A DNA stretch of 64,000 nt, from NCBI GenBank assembly GCA_902801155.1, contig CADCHG010000002.1, positions 1 through 64,000 of the forward strand, in the 5' to 3' direction. Position numbers and translations under genes: made by a program. Position 1 is the stretch's first letter. Each line of letters begins with the position of its first letter. The DNA is from an uncultured Prevotellaceae bacterium (GTDB lineage: Bacteria > Bacteroidota > Bacteroidia > Bacteroidales > Bacteroidaceae). Under the pieces are notes generated by a model. That model saw only the letters and a program-made list of their open reading frames with translations, made no database searches and was not told where the DNA came from. This document shows positions 16,501-26,216 of this stretch, one piece after another.

Positions 16501-17910
16501 ATGAAGAAAATTGTAACTTGCTTGTTAGCAATATTATTGTTGTTCTCAGCTAATGTTCTTGCTGAAGAAAACAATACGCCTTTAAAACCTCGCCTTGTGG
16601 TGATGACGGATATAGGTGACTGTGATGTTGAGCCTGATGATATGGAGTCGGCTATCAGGCTGATGGCGTATGCCGATATGTTCGAGATAGAGGCTATAAT
16701 GACTACCATAGGATGGAACTGTGATCCGTATCCCGAGGAGTGGGCGCAATATCTTGACAAGGTTGTAGAAGCATACGGCAAGGATGTGCATAATCTGATG
16801 GCTCGTTCAAAGCAGAAGGAATTTCTTTCACTTAACGAGGAGAACGGCAAGCAGAATATCGGCTACTGGCCAAGCATGGAGTATATAAAGTCAAGATGTA
16901 TGGATGGTAGTCATAGAGCTGGTATTGGTATTATTGGCAAAGATAATGATACAGAGGGGAGTGAGTTCCTTATAAAACTTGCCGACGAGGATGATGAGCG
17001 TCCTATATGGGTAGCAACGTGGGGAAGTGGCAATACACTCGCACAGGCTATCTGGAAGGTCCAGCAGACTCGTACACCTGAGCAGTTGGAGGCTTTCCTG
17101 CATAAATTTCGTGTCTATACCATTACAGATCAGGATATGGTGTATGCCATGCGAATGAATCGTGCATATAGCTCACACATGTGGATGCGCCGAGAATTTA
17201 AGGATGACCTGAAGTTTATCTGGGACGAAGGAACATGGCAACTCCAATGTGAGCTTGGAAAGCAGGAATGGAAGAAGCATCAGGAACTTATTCAAGGGCA
17301 TGGAGCATTAGGTGCTATTTATCCTAACTATAAATGGGGCGTGGAGGGCGATACACCTTCATTCCTATATATTATGCCTAACGGATTAAATGATCCAGAA
17401 GATCCCACACAGGCAGGATGGGCAGGATGTCATAAGTTCGGTATGTGTGCCGACTCGCTGACATATGCCTGGACTTCTTGGCAAGAGCCACAGAGAGGCA
17501 TAACAGAAGGGTATAAGCGTAGGTTCTATCCTGCCGAACTGAATGATTTCTGTGCTCGTATGCAATGGGCTAAGGAGGGTAGGGGAAACACGAACCCAAT
17601 CGTGATTATCAATGGCAAGAAATTGCTTTCTCCTTTTAATATTAGGGCAAAGGCAGGTGAAGTAGTAACTCTTGATGCCTCCAATTCTGTGGATGCAGAG
17701 AGTGACAAGTTGGCTTTTCTATGGTGGGTACAGCTAGAGGCTTCAAGCTATGAAAGGAATATTGATATTACAGAAAATAATGATTCTAAGACAAAAGTCA
17801 TAATTCCTGAAGATGCGAAAGGAAAGACAATACACATCATTTGCGAAGTTACAGATAATGGCATGATTCCATTGACATCGTATGCGAGAGTGATAATAAA
17901 TGTGGAATAG
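16501..17910 (+). CDS. Secreted DUF1593 nucleoside-hydrolase-like protein, 469 aa
   Basis: The signal peptide MKKIVTCLLAILLLFSANVLAEE fixes the start at 16501, 4 bp after the upstream stop; the frame is open from 16447. The main domain (about 30-320) begins PRLVVMTDIGDCDVEPDDMES, the Asp-rich loop of the nucleoside-hydrolase fold seen in DUF1593 proteins. A C-terminal Ig/PKD-like domain (about 385-468) follows with VVTLDASNSVDAESDKLAFLWW. Such proteins are common in polysaccharide-degrading Bacteroidetes, but the substrate is unknown. Confidence 0.85.
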   Translation: MKKIVTCLLAILLLFSANVLAEENNTPLKPRLVVMTDIGDCDVEPDDMESAIRLMAYADMFEIEAIMTTIGWNCDPYPEEWAQYLDKVVEAYGKDVHNLMARSKQKEFLSLNEENGKQNIGYWPSMEYIKSRCMDGSHRAGIGIIGKDNDTEGSEFLIKLADEDDERPIWVATWGSGNTLAQAIWKVQQTRTPEQLEAFLHKFRVYTITDQDMVYAMRMNRAYSSHMWMRREFKDDLKFIWDEGTWQLQCELGKQEWKKHQELIQGHGALGAIYPNYKWGVEGDTPSFLYIMPNGLNDPEDPTQAGWAGCHKFGMCADSLTYAWTSWQEPQRGITEGYKRRFYPAELNDFCARMQWAKEGRGNTNPIVIINGKKLLSPFNIRAKAGEVVTLDASNSVDAESDKLAFLWWVQLEASSYERNIDITENNDSKTKVIIPEDAKGKTIHIICEVTDNGMIPLTSYARVIINVE

Positions 17911-18256
17911 GTCTTTTGGCGTGCTTAATTGTCTGAATTACACTTATATAAGTGATTTTTAGGAAAAGTATTTGAAATACAGATATTTCTTTTATTTCGC
18001 TAAAATAAAACTATGCTGAAAACGTATAAAATACACTAATTTAATTTGCGAAAAAGTTTGATTTTCTCTTGAAAAAATTTGGAGAAATCAAACTTATTTT
18101 GTATCTTTGCAACATGAGAAATGAATAATTCCTCTTTAGGACAAAGTTCTCTGTCTCTTTCATAAAAATTGCATTTATTTCCTTTTATATCTAAAATATC
18201 TGTCAGGCTTGATGAAGCCTTAATTCACTAATTTAAACAATCTAACCACTAATAGT
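17911..18256 (+). promoter_or_regulatory. Intergenic region with a consensus promoter at 18078-18109
   Basis: TTTG (18078-18081), 20-bp spacer, TATCTTTG (18102-18109). The transcript leader before the nucleotidase start is about 140 nt. I see no gene or clear structure in the remaining A/T-rich sequence. Confidence 0.75.
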
Positions 18257-18769
18257 ATGAAAAAGAAAATAGTATTCTTTGATATGGACAATGTCCTTGT
18301 TGACTTTGAGTCGGCCTTGTGCGCTGATAAGATAAAGAAACAGGTCCCGAAATATGTAAGTGTCGTGAATGGCGTGAAGAAAACTAATTACGATGATATT
18401 CCTGATATCTTCAGTTATTCAAAACCAGTCAAGGGAGCTGTAGAGGCTCTTAAGACACTATCCCAGAAATTTGAGGTATTTATTGTTTCACATGCTTCAT
18501 GGGCTAATCCGCTTTCGTGGAGCAATAAGCTGGAATGGGTAAAGAAATACTTTGATTCCGACAATGTGAATGGAACATTCTATAAACGCCTTATTCTAGC
18601 ACAGGATAGGGATGTTACAAACATAACCGACTCTTATATTGTTGAGGGAGAACCATATAGTAATGAATCCCACAAGAATGGCAGTAAGGTGATCTACCTT
18701 AATAAGAAAAATGGAGATTTCCGTGACTGGTCATCGGTTGTTAACCATCTTATGCAGCTTGCTGTATAA
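18257..18769 (+). CDS. 5'(3')-deoxyribonucleotidase, HAD family, 170 aa
   Basis: HAD phosphatases of this group dephosphorylate deoxynucleoside monophosphates. Motif I is FFDMDNVLVDF with catalytic Asp9 and Asp11 (usual form DMDGVLADF). SHASWANPLSWSNKLEWVKKY matches the region of motifs II/III, and the end VIYLNKKNGDFRDWSSVVNHL is typical of the family. The Gly-to-Asn change after motif I is a small oddity. It has its own promoter and terminator. Confidence 0.85.
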   Translation: MKKKIVFFDMDNVLVDFESALCADKIKKQVPKYVSVVNGVKKTNYDDIPDIFSYSKPVKGAVEALKTLSQKFEVFIVSHASWANPLSWSNKLEWVKKYFDSDNVNGTFYKRLILAQDRDVTNITDSYIVEGEPYSNESHKNGSKVIYLNKKNGDFRDWSSVVNHLMQLAV

Positions 18770-18777
18770 AAAAGGGG

Positions 18778-18808
18778 AAGAGCGGATAGAAAATATCCGC
18801 TCTTTTTA
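18778..18808. terminator. Terminator AAGAGCGGATA/TATCCGCTCTT
   Basis: Perfect 11-bp stem (18778-18788 and 18794-18804) followed by TTTT. It lies between convergent genes and can serve both. Confidence 0.8.
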
Positions 18809-18829
18809 TATATGGAATTAAGGTTAATG

Positions 18830-19537
18830 TTATTCTAATGAATATTCTACGGTATTAACAACTCTGACTTTCTTTATATAAGGAGTATTGGCATCGCGGT
18901 CTTCAATAGAGAACTGTCCCTGTTGTGCATTACGTATGTCACCAAGTTTGCTGTCAGAGTCTTCTGCAAATTTCTGTGCGGTTGTACGTGCATTCTTTGT
19001 TGCTTCTTCAACCATCTCAGGTTTGATCTTGTTAAGGCCTGTGAACTCGTATGTTATAGAGTTATTGCCGTATTCCTCGCTTACAATGGCAATACCCTGT
19101 TTCATGAGTTCTGATTGTCGGCGCATCAGCTGTCGTACCTTGTCAACTTCAGAAGAGGTGACTGTGATGACGCTTGTAGCCTTGTAACGATAGTTCATAA
19201 TCTCGTTACCGTAGTTGTCTGCCTGGCGGTCGGAGATAACAGGGGGATTGACGCTTATGTCGGAATCCTTGATACCGGCAGACTTTAGGAATGCGATGAC
19301 ACGTTTGTTCTTTGAACTCAGACGGTCGTACATCTCTGACGGGTCGTTGCCTATCTCCTTGTATATGAGCGGCCATGTAACCTTGTCGGCTTTGACCTCG
19401 CGCTCGGCAAGTCCCTTGACAGACACTTTCCTGTCCATCTCCTTGAAAGTGACGATACCACTACGGAGTGAGAGTCCTGCTATTACTACACCTATGGCAA
19501 TGATTGCAGCAGGGACAATCTTTTCACTTGTATTCAT
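18830..19537 (-). CDS. SIMPL (DUF541) domain protein, 235 aa
   Basis: One N-terminal membrane segment (about 9-26) anchors a periplasmic SIMPL domain (about 38-233), recognisable from VSVKGLAEREVKADKVTWPL and the C-terminal VRVVNTVEYSLE. SIMPL proteins are exported and occur widely; their molecular role is poorly known. It is followed upstream (54 bp) by a small secreted His-rich gene in the same direction, so a shared transcript is possible. Confidence 0.88.
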   Translation of the reverse strand: MNTSEKIVPAAIIAIGVVIAGLSLRSGIVTFKEMDRKVSVKGLAEREVKADKVTWPLIYKEIGNDPSEMYDRLSSKNKRVIAFLKSAGIKDSDISVNPPVISDRQADNYGNEIMNYRYKATSVITVTSSEVDKVRQLMRRQSELMKQGIAIVSEEYGNNSITYEFTGLNKIKPEMVEEATKNARTTAQKFAEDSDSKLGDIRNAQQGQFSIEDRDANTPYIKKVRVVNTVEYSLE

Positions 19538-19590
19538 GATCTTCCAAATGAATTGTTAATAAAATTCCAATAGAACAGAAATATTTGTAA

Positions 19591-19971
19591 TTAATAATGT
19601 GGGTGATGTGAGTGATGTTGACGATGTGCAGGAGCTGGAGGTGGGGTAGGGCGACTGTTTCTCATTTCGCGCTCAACAGAACGAATCTCGTATATTGTGA
19701 GACTGCATTTCTTGCACATTCCGTGTTTGTCAAACTTATGTTTACCCTCATTGAAGTGCTTCTCCATCTTCTTGTCCATCCTCACGGTGAATGAATCACC
19801 GCAATGCTTGTCATGCTTATGACGTATCTTGCAGTTTTTATGTACAATCATCGTGTAAGGAGCTTTGGTTGCATTATACTTGTCAACATTAAAGTTTGAC
19901 TTTCCGAATGCTGTTGCTGTGCCGAGGATCATCATTCCGATTACCATCATGCTTTTGAATGTTGCCTTCAT
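19591..19971 (-). CDS. Secreted His/Cys-rich small protein, 126 aa
   Basis: A signal peptide (MKATFKSMMVIGMMILGTATAFG) precedes a basic mature protein with clusters of His (KIRHKHDKHCGD, HFNEGKHKFDKHGMCKKC) and an end PAPAHRQHHSHHPHY. The C-x-x-C and His clusters suggest a metal-binding site; no family is recognised. A promoter is seen upstream (20028-20058) with a GAGTC/GACTC hairpin in the leader (19989-20003). Confidence 0.65.
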   Translation of the reverse strand: MKATFKSMMVIGMMILGTATAFGKSNFNVDKYNATKAPYTMIVHKNCKIRHKHDKHCGDSFTVRMDKKMEKHFNEGKHKFDKHGMCKKCSLTIYEIRSVEREMRNSRPTPPPAPAHRQHHSHHPHY

Positions 19972-20027
19972 ATTCTATTTGTATTAATGAGTCTTGGCGA
20001 CTCGTTAGACTTTTATTATTTCGAAGG

Positions 20028-20058
20028 CAAAGGTACATGTTTTTTCTCATGAACCAAA
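20028..20058 (-). promoter_or_regulatory. Promoter of the His/Cys-rich gene
   Basis: On the minus strand TTTG (20055-20058), a 19-bp spacer, and TACCTTTG (20028-20035). Confidence 0.7.
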
Positions 20059-20139
20059 GGGGAAAACTATAATCAGGTGTGGAGTTTTCCCTATTGTTGT
20101 CGGGGAAAAATCCTTAGAGCATAATTTGCTGTAATAATA

Positions 20140-20182
20140 TTGGTGCTGCCATATATCCTAATAGGAATAGTGGCAGCACCAA
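20140..20182 (-). terminator. Terminator of the HTCS gene
   Basis: Perfect 12-bp stem TTGGTGCTGCCA (20140-20151) / TGGCAGCACCAA (20171-20182), 20 bp after the stop. The T-run is weak. Confidence 0.6.
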
Positions 20183-20202
20183 CCATAAGTATATGCTCTC
20201 TT

Positions 20203-23200
20203 TTATTGTTCCTTTACGTATTCTGAAGGAGAAACTCCATACAACTCCTTGAATGCAGTAGAGAAATGGTTTGGTGTGCGATATCCTACGAGATATGCGA
20301 CCTCAGAGATTGAGCATTTCTTCTGTCGTAGGAGTTCTGCAGCCTTCGTGAGTCTAATGTTACGGATATAGTTCGTTGCAGACTGATTAGTGAGTTCCTT
20401 GAGCTTTCTGTAAAGGTGAACTCGGCTCAATCCGACCTCGGAAGCAAGATATTCAGAGGTGAGATCTGGGTTGTCCAGATTATCGTTGATACACTTCACA
20501 AGACGTTCTAGCAACTTCTCATCAGCCGACTGAATCTCTGGAGTTGTAATCTGGTCGGTAGGAAGTTCGTTGCCCTTGAATGTGTTACGCAACTTTTCCT
20601 GACGCAATAGGAGGTTGCTTACGATTGTTTGGAGAAGAGCAAGGTTGAATGGTTTTGTGATGTATGCGTCGGCTGTAGCCTGAAGTCCCTCAATTCGATC
20701 ACGGTCAGTTCCTTTAGCCGTAAGCAGAATAATTGGTATGTGGCTGATACGAACGTTCTGACGGATAAGTCGGCACAGTTCAATACCGTCAATCTCAGGC
20801 ATCATGATATCGCTGATTACGATATCAACATGTTCCTTATTGAGTGTCTGGTATGCAGTCTTTCCATCTGCGCAATCGATGACATTATATAGTGATGCCA
20901 TTTCCTCGCATAGGAAAGAACGTATCTCATCATCGTCATCGACAACAAGAATAGTCTTGCGAGACTTGAGTTTTGTGTGTCCGCCGTTTGCATCTGGTGA
21001 TACGATAACATCTTCCTGCAATTCCTGTACCGGTAAGGCTTCACCTGTTACGATTTCAGCAGAACTGGTCTTGAGAGGTAATGCAACAGAGAAACATGCA
21101 CCCTGTCCTTCAGGATTATCGCTTACGTCTATGCTTCCCTTATGAAGCTCAACGAGGGATTTAACAAGGTTAAGACCTATGCCCGTGCCCTTGACGTATT
21201 TTCCGTTTGTGTGAACCTGATAGAAACGTGTGAAGATATTTTGTTTCTCATCGTCAGGAATACCGATACCGGTATCAACAACCTTGAGAAGGAGTGTGAC
21301 GTTGCTACCAGCCTTGAGATCTGTCTTTGGCTCAAGGTCAATGCTAACGGTAACGCTACCGTTTTCAGGTGTATATTTTAATGCATTGCTCAAAAGGTTG
21401 AGCAGAATCTTTTCAAAGCAGTCTGTATCTATCATTACGTTGACATGACCGTTGGTGTAGTCTTTCAACGTAAGTGTTTGGCGACGGCTTTGTGCTATAT
21501 CCTCTGTATATGCGATGACACCTCTTACAAATGGACTGAGAGCTACATCTGTACAATGAAGTTCCATCTTGCCACGGTCAATCTTACGGAGATCCATGAT
21601 TTGATCTGTAAGACGTAGCAGACGATCTGCATTACGGTTCATAGTGCTGTAGAGACGCTGACGCTCAGGCTCGTGGTCTGTTGATAGAAGTTTCTGCAGC
21701 GGTGTGGAAATCAGAGTGATAGGAGTTCGCAGATCATGGACAATGTTCATGAAGAACTGCAGTTTCTGTTCCTTTGCCTGCTCTTCACGACGATGTTCAC
21801 GTATGCTACGATGCAGATTGCGACGGCGACGCACCTCTATAAGGGTCATATATACAACACAAGCAAATATTGCCAGCCAGATTAACAAAGCCCACCATCT
21901 GAGATACCAAGGGTATGCGATGTGAATGTATGTTTCTGTTACATCAGAATCACGACCGTCAATTATTGTTTTGGTATATAGTACATGGCTTCCGCTTGAT
22001 AGACCATTGAATACAACACGATTCTGTGGTATAGGAAGTGTTTCCCAATTACCATCGTCAAGTTTATAGCTATAGGCAATACGATGAGTCATGTAAAGAG
22101 GTAATGCTGCGAATTCTGCAGTAAATGTATTGTCTTCAGACTCAAGTTCATATTCCATAGACTGGTTAAGGCCGAGGAATCGTTCATTAGCTCGAATTGT
22201 TACTACGCGTGTAGTGCATTTCGTACTTCTTTCACCAATACGGTTAGGATAGAAGTAGGTAATGCCGTTGATACCACCGAACCATAGACGACCATCATCA
22301 GAACGTAGGCATGCATTCTTATAGAACTCATTTCCCTGAAGTCCATCACGTGAGGTAAAGGTTTCACTTGTGTTATCCTTCAGATTGAATCGGATGAGTC
22401 CCATGCTCGTACTTAGCCATAGATGTCCATCATTTCCCATCTGTACGGCATATATAAGACCATTTTCCTTTGTAATGGTTCTGAGCTTGTCGTTGCTGGT
22501 GTCAAGCAGCGTCACACCTTTTGAAGTAGCAAAGCCAAGGGTGTTGTTGTTAAGACGGGTTATACTATAGATAATCTCCGATTCACCCATACGATGCATG
22601 ATTTTCTTAGGATCGTTTGGCTTGAACCATACTATACCATCGTAAGTACCAGTATATATTCTGTCGGTATTAGAATCGTAGAATATGGAGTTTGTCCATC
22701 GTGTACCATCGCTATACGTATAGAACGTCATAATATTGCGTGAGGCATCATAGCGGAATATGCCTTGTCCCATTGTGGCTACCCAGATGGTTCCGTGATT
22801 ATCTTCTGCATATCCATATACGCTTGTCTTTCTGCCTGGCTGTCCTTCAATAGGAACATACATCGCTTTTCCTGTTGAAGTGTTCACGATACCACAACCT
22901 CTGTTATATGATCCAAACCACAGTCTGCCTTGTGAATCACAGAAGAGTCCCTGAATCGTTGGGGGCAGATCATTGGCGCCTGTTCCTACACGGAATTTTG
23001 CAAAAGTCTGGAAATCAGGTGTGAGACCATACAGACCGCCATTATCTGTGCTGATCCATATTTTTTTATCCTTTGTCTCTATTATTGAAGTTACACAACG
23101 GTCACCTATTAGGTCAAATTTCTGTGAGCGACGGCCAATGTATCCGAAGGGGGCAGAGCTGTGTGATGCCATGAACACGCCTTTCTGATATAATGCCATC

Positions 23201-24144
23201 CAAATATCTCCATGATTGTTTATATAGAGAGAATGTGCCTTCTGTGAAGATATGTCAACAAATGGATCGTCAAACTGATGGGAAGGAACAAACTGGTGAG
23301 TACGGATGTTGAAGAACATCACTCCGTTACCGTCTGTTGCAATACAAACATTGTCGGAATTAGGCATTGTCTTTATGTCGCGCACCTTCATGATGCCTTC
23401 TGTACCTTTCACAATGTCGAAATGTCGGGTATTGACATTATAGTAGTATAGTCCGGATTCAACATCTCCGGCATATAGGATACCGTCACGACCTACACAT
23501 AGACTTGAGAAGTTATACTCGCTGCCATCGTAGTTCCTCACATGGTGAAGTTTTCCGTTCTTGTCGGCGTACATTACGCCATCTGACTGTCTTGATACCC
23601 ATATAAAGCCATCATTAGTACGGGCTACGCGATGTATTTCATGAGTTTTACCTGTGAATGCGTTCTTTTTTGTTTTTATTTCACCATTCTTGTCTACCAG
23701 AAGAGTGAAAGCATCAGTACCACCAATAAAGAACTCACCGTCGGCAAGTCGTAGGATAGAGTTCACATTACCCATTTTTGCACCTATTTCCTTAGCGGAA
23801 ATGCGTGGTGTGAAGTCATCCGTCTGGATGTTATATACCTGTACACCATTGATAGTTCCAACGATGACATTTCCTATGGAGTCGGCACATACTGTACGTA
23901 TGAAGTTATGACTGAGAGAATGTGGATTTGTCGGATTGTGACGGTAGGTGATAAATCTTGAACCGTTGTATTTGCACAGACCATCTTCCGTAGCAACCCA
24001 TATCATACCATTCTTGTCTTCTTCGACCTTATTCACCAAACTGTTTGGCAAATCGGAATCGGAAGTGAATAGCATATTAAACTGTGCATTGGCACAAAGC
24101 GACAATGCAAGGAATGATGTAGTTAGGATAGTTTGCTTTGACAT
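20203..24144 (-). CDS. Hybrid two-component system sensor/regulator (HTCS), 1313 aa
   Basis: A signal peptide precedes two seven-bladed reg_prop propellers (about 22-650) in the periplasm, with repeats such as GMIWVATEDGLCKYNG. A Y_Y_Y domain (about 665-745) and a membrane helix (about 757-778) follow. The histidine kinase has its His in NIVHDLRTPITL (about 800) and an ATP lid GTGIGLNLV (about 983). The receiver domain (about 1065-1180) has DDDDE and ISDIMMPEIDG, and an AraC-type HTH (about 1215-1313) ends the protein. HTCS proteins sense oligosaccharides and activate nearby glycan genes. No SusC/D pair is adjacent; the pectin/xylan enzymes at 7-18 kb are candidate targets. Confidence 0.93.
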   Translation of the reverse strand: MSKQTILTTSFLALSLCANAQFNMLFTSDSDLPNSLVNKVEEDKNGMIWVATEDGLCKYNGSRFITYRHNPTNPHSLSHNFIRTVCADSIGNVIVGTINGVQVYNIQTDDFTPRISAKEIGAKMGNVNSILRLADGEFFIGGTDAFTLLVDKNGEIKTKKNAFTGKTHEIHRVARTNDGFIWVSRQSDGVMYADKNGKLHHVRNYDGSEYNFSSLCVGRDGILYAGDVESGLYYYNVNTRHFDIVKGTEGIMKVRDIKTMPNSDNVCIATDGNGVMFFNIRTHQFVPSHQFDDPFVDISSQKAHSLYINNHGDIWMALYQKGVFMASHSSAPFGYIGRRSQKFDLIGDRCVTSIIETKDKKIWISTDNGGLYGLTPDFQTFAKFRVGTGANDLPPTIQGLFCDSQGRLWFGSYNRGCGIVNTSTGKAMYVPIEGQPGRKTSVYGYAEDNHGTIWVATMGQGIFRYDASRNIMTFYTYSDGTRWTNSIFYDSNTDRIYTGTYDGIVWFKPNDPKKIMHRMGESEIIYSITRLNNNTLGFATSKGVTLLDTSNDKLRTITKENGLIYAVQMGNDGHLWLSTSMGLIRFNLKDNTSETFTSRDGLQGNEFYKNACLRSDDGRLWFGGINGITYFYPNRIGERSTKCTTRVVTIRANERFLGLNQSMEYELESEDNTFTAEFAALPLYMTHRIAYSYKLDDGNWETLPIPQNRVVFNGLSSGSHVLYTKTIIDGRDSDVTETYIHIAYPWYLRWWALLIWLAIFACVVYMTLIEVRRRRNLHRSIREHRREEQAKEQKLQFFMNIVHDLRTPITLISTPLQKLLSTDHEPERQRLYSTMNRNADRLLRLTDQIMDLRKIDRGKMELHCTDVALSPFVRGVIAYTEDIAQSRRQTLTLKDYTNGHVNVMIDTDCFEKILLNLLSNALKYTPENGSVTVSIDLEPKTDLKAGSNVTLLLKVVDTGIGIPDDEKQNIFTRFYQVHTNGKYVKGTGIGLNLVKSLVELHKGSIDVSDNPEGQGACFSVALPLKTSSAEIVTGEALPVQELQEDVIVSPDANGGHTKLKSRKTILVVDDDDEIRSFLCEEMASLYNVIDCADGKTAYQTLNKEHVDIVISDIMMPEIDGIELCRLIRQNVRISHIPIILLTAKGTDRDRIEGLQATADAYITKPFNLALLQTIVSNLLLRQEKLRNTFKGNELPTDQITTPEIQSADEKLLERLVKCINDNLDNPDLTSEYLASEVGLSRVHLYRKLKELTNQSATNYIRNIRLTKAAELLRQKKCSISEVAYLVGYRTPNHFSTAFKELYGVSPSEYVKEQ

Positions 24145-24251
24145 CTATTTAAGTGTGTTTAGGGTTAGTTGTTTTCATTTCTATCGTTTGCATTTACTTA
24201 TTTGTTTTTGTCCTCCAACCTCCTTTGTGGAAGAGGGAGAGACCTGTCTGT

Positions 24252-26177
24252 TTATTTTTGTTGCGACTGTGTTCTTGCCACTATGTTCTGAACTTCCTTT
24301 ATCTTAAGAGAGGCAGAAGTATCACCAGAAGCTTCTGCAAGTTTCAGGTAATGAATGGCCATGTCAGGATCTGGAAGTGTGCCAACACCTTCTATAAAGC
24401 AGGTAGCCACTCCATTATATGCTTCTGCATCACCTGCATCAGCAGCTTCCTTGAGGAGTCTGAACCCAGTCTTGTTATCTCTGTCTGTACCTTCGCCCTT
24501 GATATAGCAGCGGGCAAGGAATTTCTTGGCATATATATCGCCGCTTTCTATTGCCTTTTCAATATATGCAACACCGAGAAGGCTGTTCTTCGGGAGTATT
24601 CGTCCCGAAAGATATGAATCTCCGATGTATGTCATAGCTTCTGCAACACCCAGATCGGCTGCCTTCTTCAAATATGTTATGCCTTGTATGGAGTCTTTTT
24701 TTACTCCCATACCATCCATATAAAGCATCGCATACTTATACATTGCTTCCTTATTGCCGAGGGCAACGGACTTACCAATATATTTTGCGGTCTTCTCGAC
24801 ATCACCTTCATAGGCATAGTGGTTGGCGAGATTCTGATTTGCGAAATCATATCCATGATCGGCTGCACGATCCCATAGGGCAAGTGCTCGTACTGTGTCT
24901 TTCTTTACAGCCCAGCCATTAAGATAATAGTAACCCATATTGAGGAGGGCATAGTCAGAACCGTTGTTTGCTGCACGGGCAAGAAGCTGTATTGCCTTGG
25001 CATAGTCTTGTTGTGTGCCTTTTCCTTCCTCATAGCAATATGCAAGATTTTCCAGAATCTCATTGTCGTCTTTCTCTGACAATGCCTCAAGCAAAGGGAA
25101 GGCTTCTGTATAGTTTCCTGCAAGGAATAGGTTTACTGCTTTCTCACATTCCTCACTACGCTTAACAACAGGCTTTGTCTTGGTTGTGGTTACAATTTCG
25201 TTTTGTGTAGGAATTGTATATGAAAGATGATTGCCGTCAATATCAGAAGGAGTAAATACATTTACGGTATCTCCGTCAGAGCGCCACACCTTATCGTCAA
25301 AGCCTACGTATGCATAGTTGATATCCACGCAGATGGAATTAATAGAGTGAGGCTTGGTATCATCCGTCAGTTTCTTCTTCCATGATCTGCTAAGCTTGTC
25401 GTCATACTCCTGAATGGAGTTGTCAGAAGAAACGGTCATAAGAGTACCGGCATCTGTAATCGTAGCATACGTAACATCGGGTATTCGCTGCCAGTTTATG
25501 TTGTCGTAGCTTGTAACGAAATAGCTTTCCTGTTTAACAATATAGAAACGGCCTATGCGCATAACCTGACTGACAGGTATCTTGTTATTAGAAATTCTTG
25601 CTCCTCCGCTTAATGCCAAATCTAATGGGGTAGGGATGCTTTCGAATGTCTTGCCGCCATCTATAGTATGCAGGATCTTGTTTTCTGAAACACCGAACAG
25701 ACCTTCCTTGGGACTAAGCATACAGATGTCTGTAATATGGGCAGAAGGAACGTTAGGTGCGTGTATTGTCTTCCATGTTCTTCCTTCATCCATGGAATGT
25801 AGGATATCCATATCCGAGAATGAAACCCATAAACCGCATTCGTCAGAATGAAAAGCCGCAGAGCATGGTTGTGAAGCCAGTTTCTTAACCTTCCATGTCT
25901 TACCGTTGTTTGATGAGATATAGACACGACCTTCGCCGTCCTTCTCTGTGCACATTGCAAGAGTTTTAGGAGCGATATAGTTAATCCACGTACATTTGTT
26001 ACCTGTTGGCGGAGCAACAGATACCCATAGTGAAGCCGGATCATTAGCACACAGGATGGAGTTTCCATCTGTGGCACATATATGTCCTTTCGTGTCTATG
26101 CTAATGCAGGATGCCTGAGCAGAGACCTGAAGGGCAAGTGCTGATGCAAATATGGTTGAAAGAACAAACCTTTTCAT
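24252..26177 (-). CDS. Secreted propeller plus Sel1-repeat protein, 641 aa
   Basis: A signal peptide (MKRFVLSTIFASALALQVSAQ) leads into a BNR/Ycf48-like propeller (about 25-335) with repeats such as YISSNNGKTWKVKK, ILHSMDEGRTWKT and ILHTIDGGKTFES. The C-terminal half (about 350-635) is made of about eight Sel1-like repeats of ~36 residues (for example AKAIQLLARAANNGSDYALLN). These folds mediate protein contacts; an enzymatic role is not evident. The 107-bp gap to the HTCS gene downstream includes a palindromic C/G element (24208-24243), so co-transcription is uncertain. Confidence 0.8.
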   Translation of the reverse strand: MKRFVLSTIFASALALQVSAQASCISIDTKGHICATDGNSILCANDPASLWVSVAPPTGNKCTWINYIAPKTLAMCTEKDGEGRVYISSNNGKTWKVKKLASQPCSAAFHSDECGLWVSFSDMDILHSMDEGRTWKTIHAPNVPSAHITDICMLSPKEGLFGVSENKILHTIDGGKTFESIPTPLDLALSGGARISNNKIPVSQVMRIGRFYIVKQESYFVTSYDNINWQRIPDVTYATITDAGTLMTVSSDNSIQEYDDKLSRSWKKKLTDDTKPHSINSICVDINYAYVGFDDKVWRSDGDTVNVFTPSDIDGNHLSYTIPTQNEIVTTTKTKPVVKRSEECEKAVNLFLAGNYTEAFPLLEALSEKDDNEILENLAYCYEEGKGTQQDYAKAIQLLARAANNGSDYALLNMGYYYLNGWAVKKDTVRALALWDRAADHGYDFANQNLANHYAYEGDVEKTAKYIGKSVALGNKEAMYKYAMLYMDGMGVKKDSIQGITYLKKAADLGVAEAMTYIGDSYLSGRILPKNSLLGVAYIEKAIESGDIYAKKFLARCYIKGEGTDRDNKTGFRLLKEAADAGDAEAYNGVATCFIEGVGTLPDPDMAIHYLKLAEASGDTSASLKIKEVQNIVARTQSQQK

Positions 26178-26216
26178 AATCTTTACATTTTATTCTTTTA
26201 TACTCTCTACACTTCT

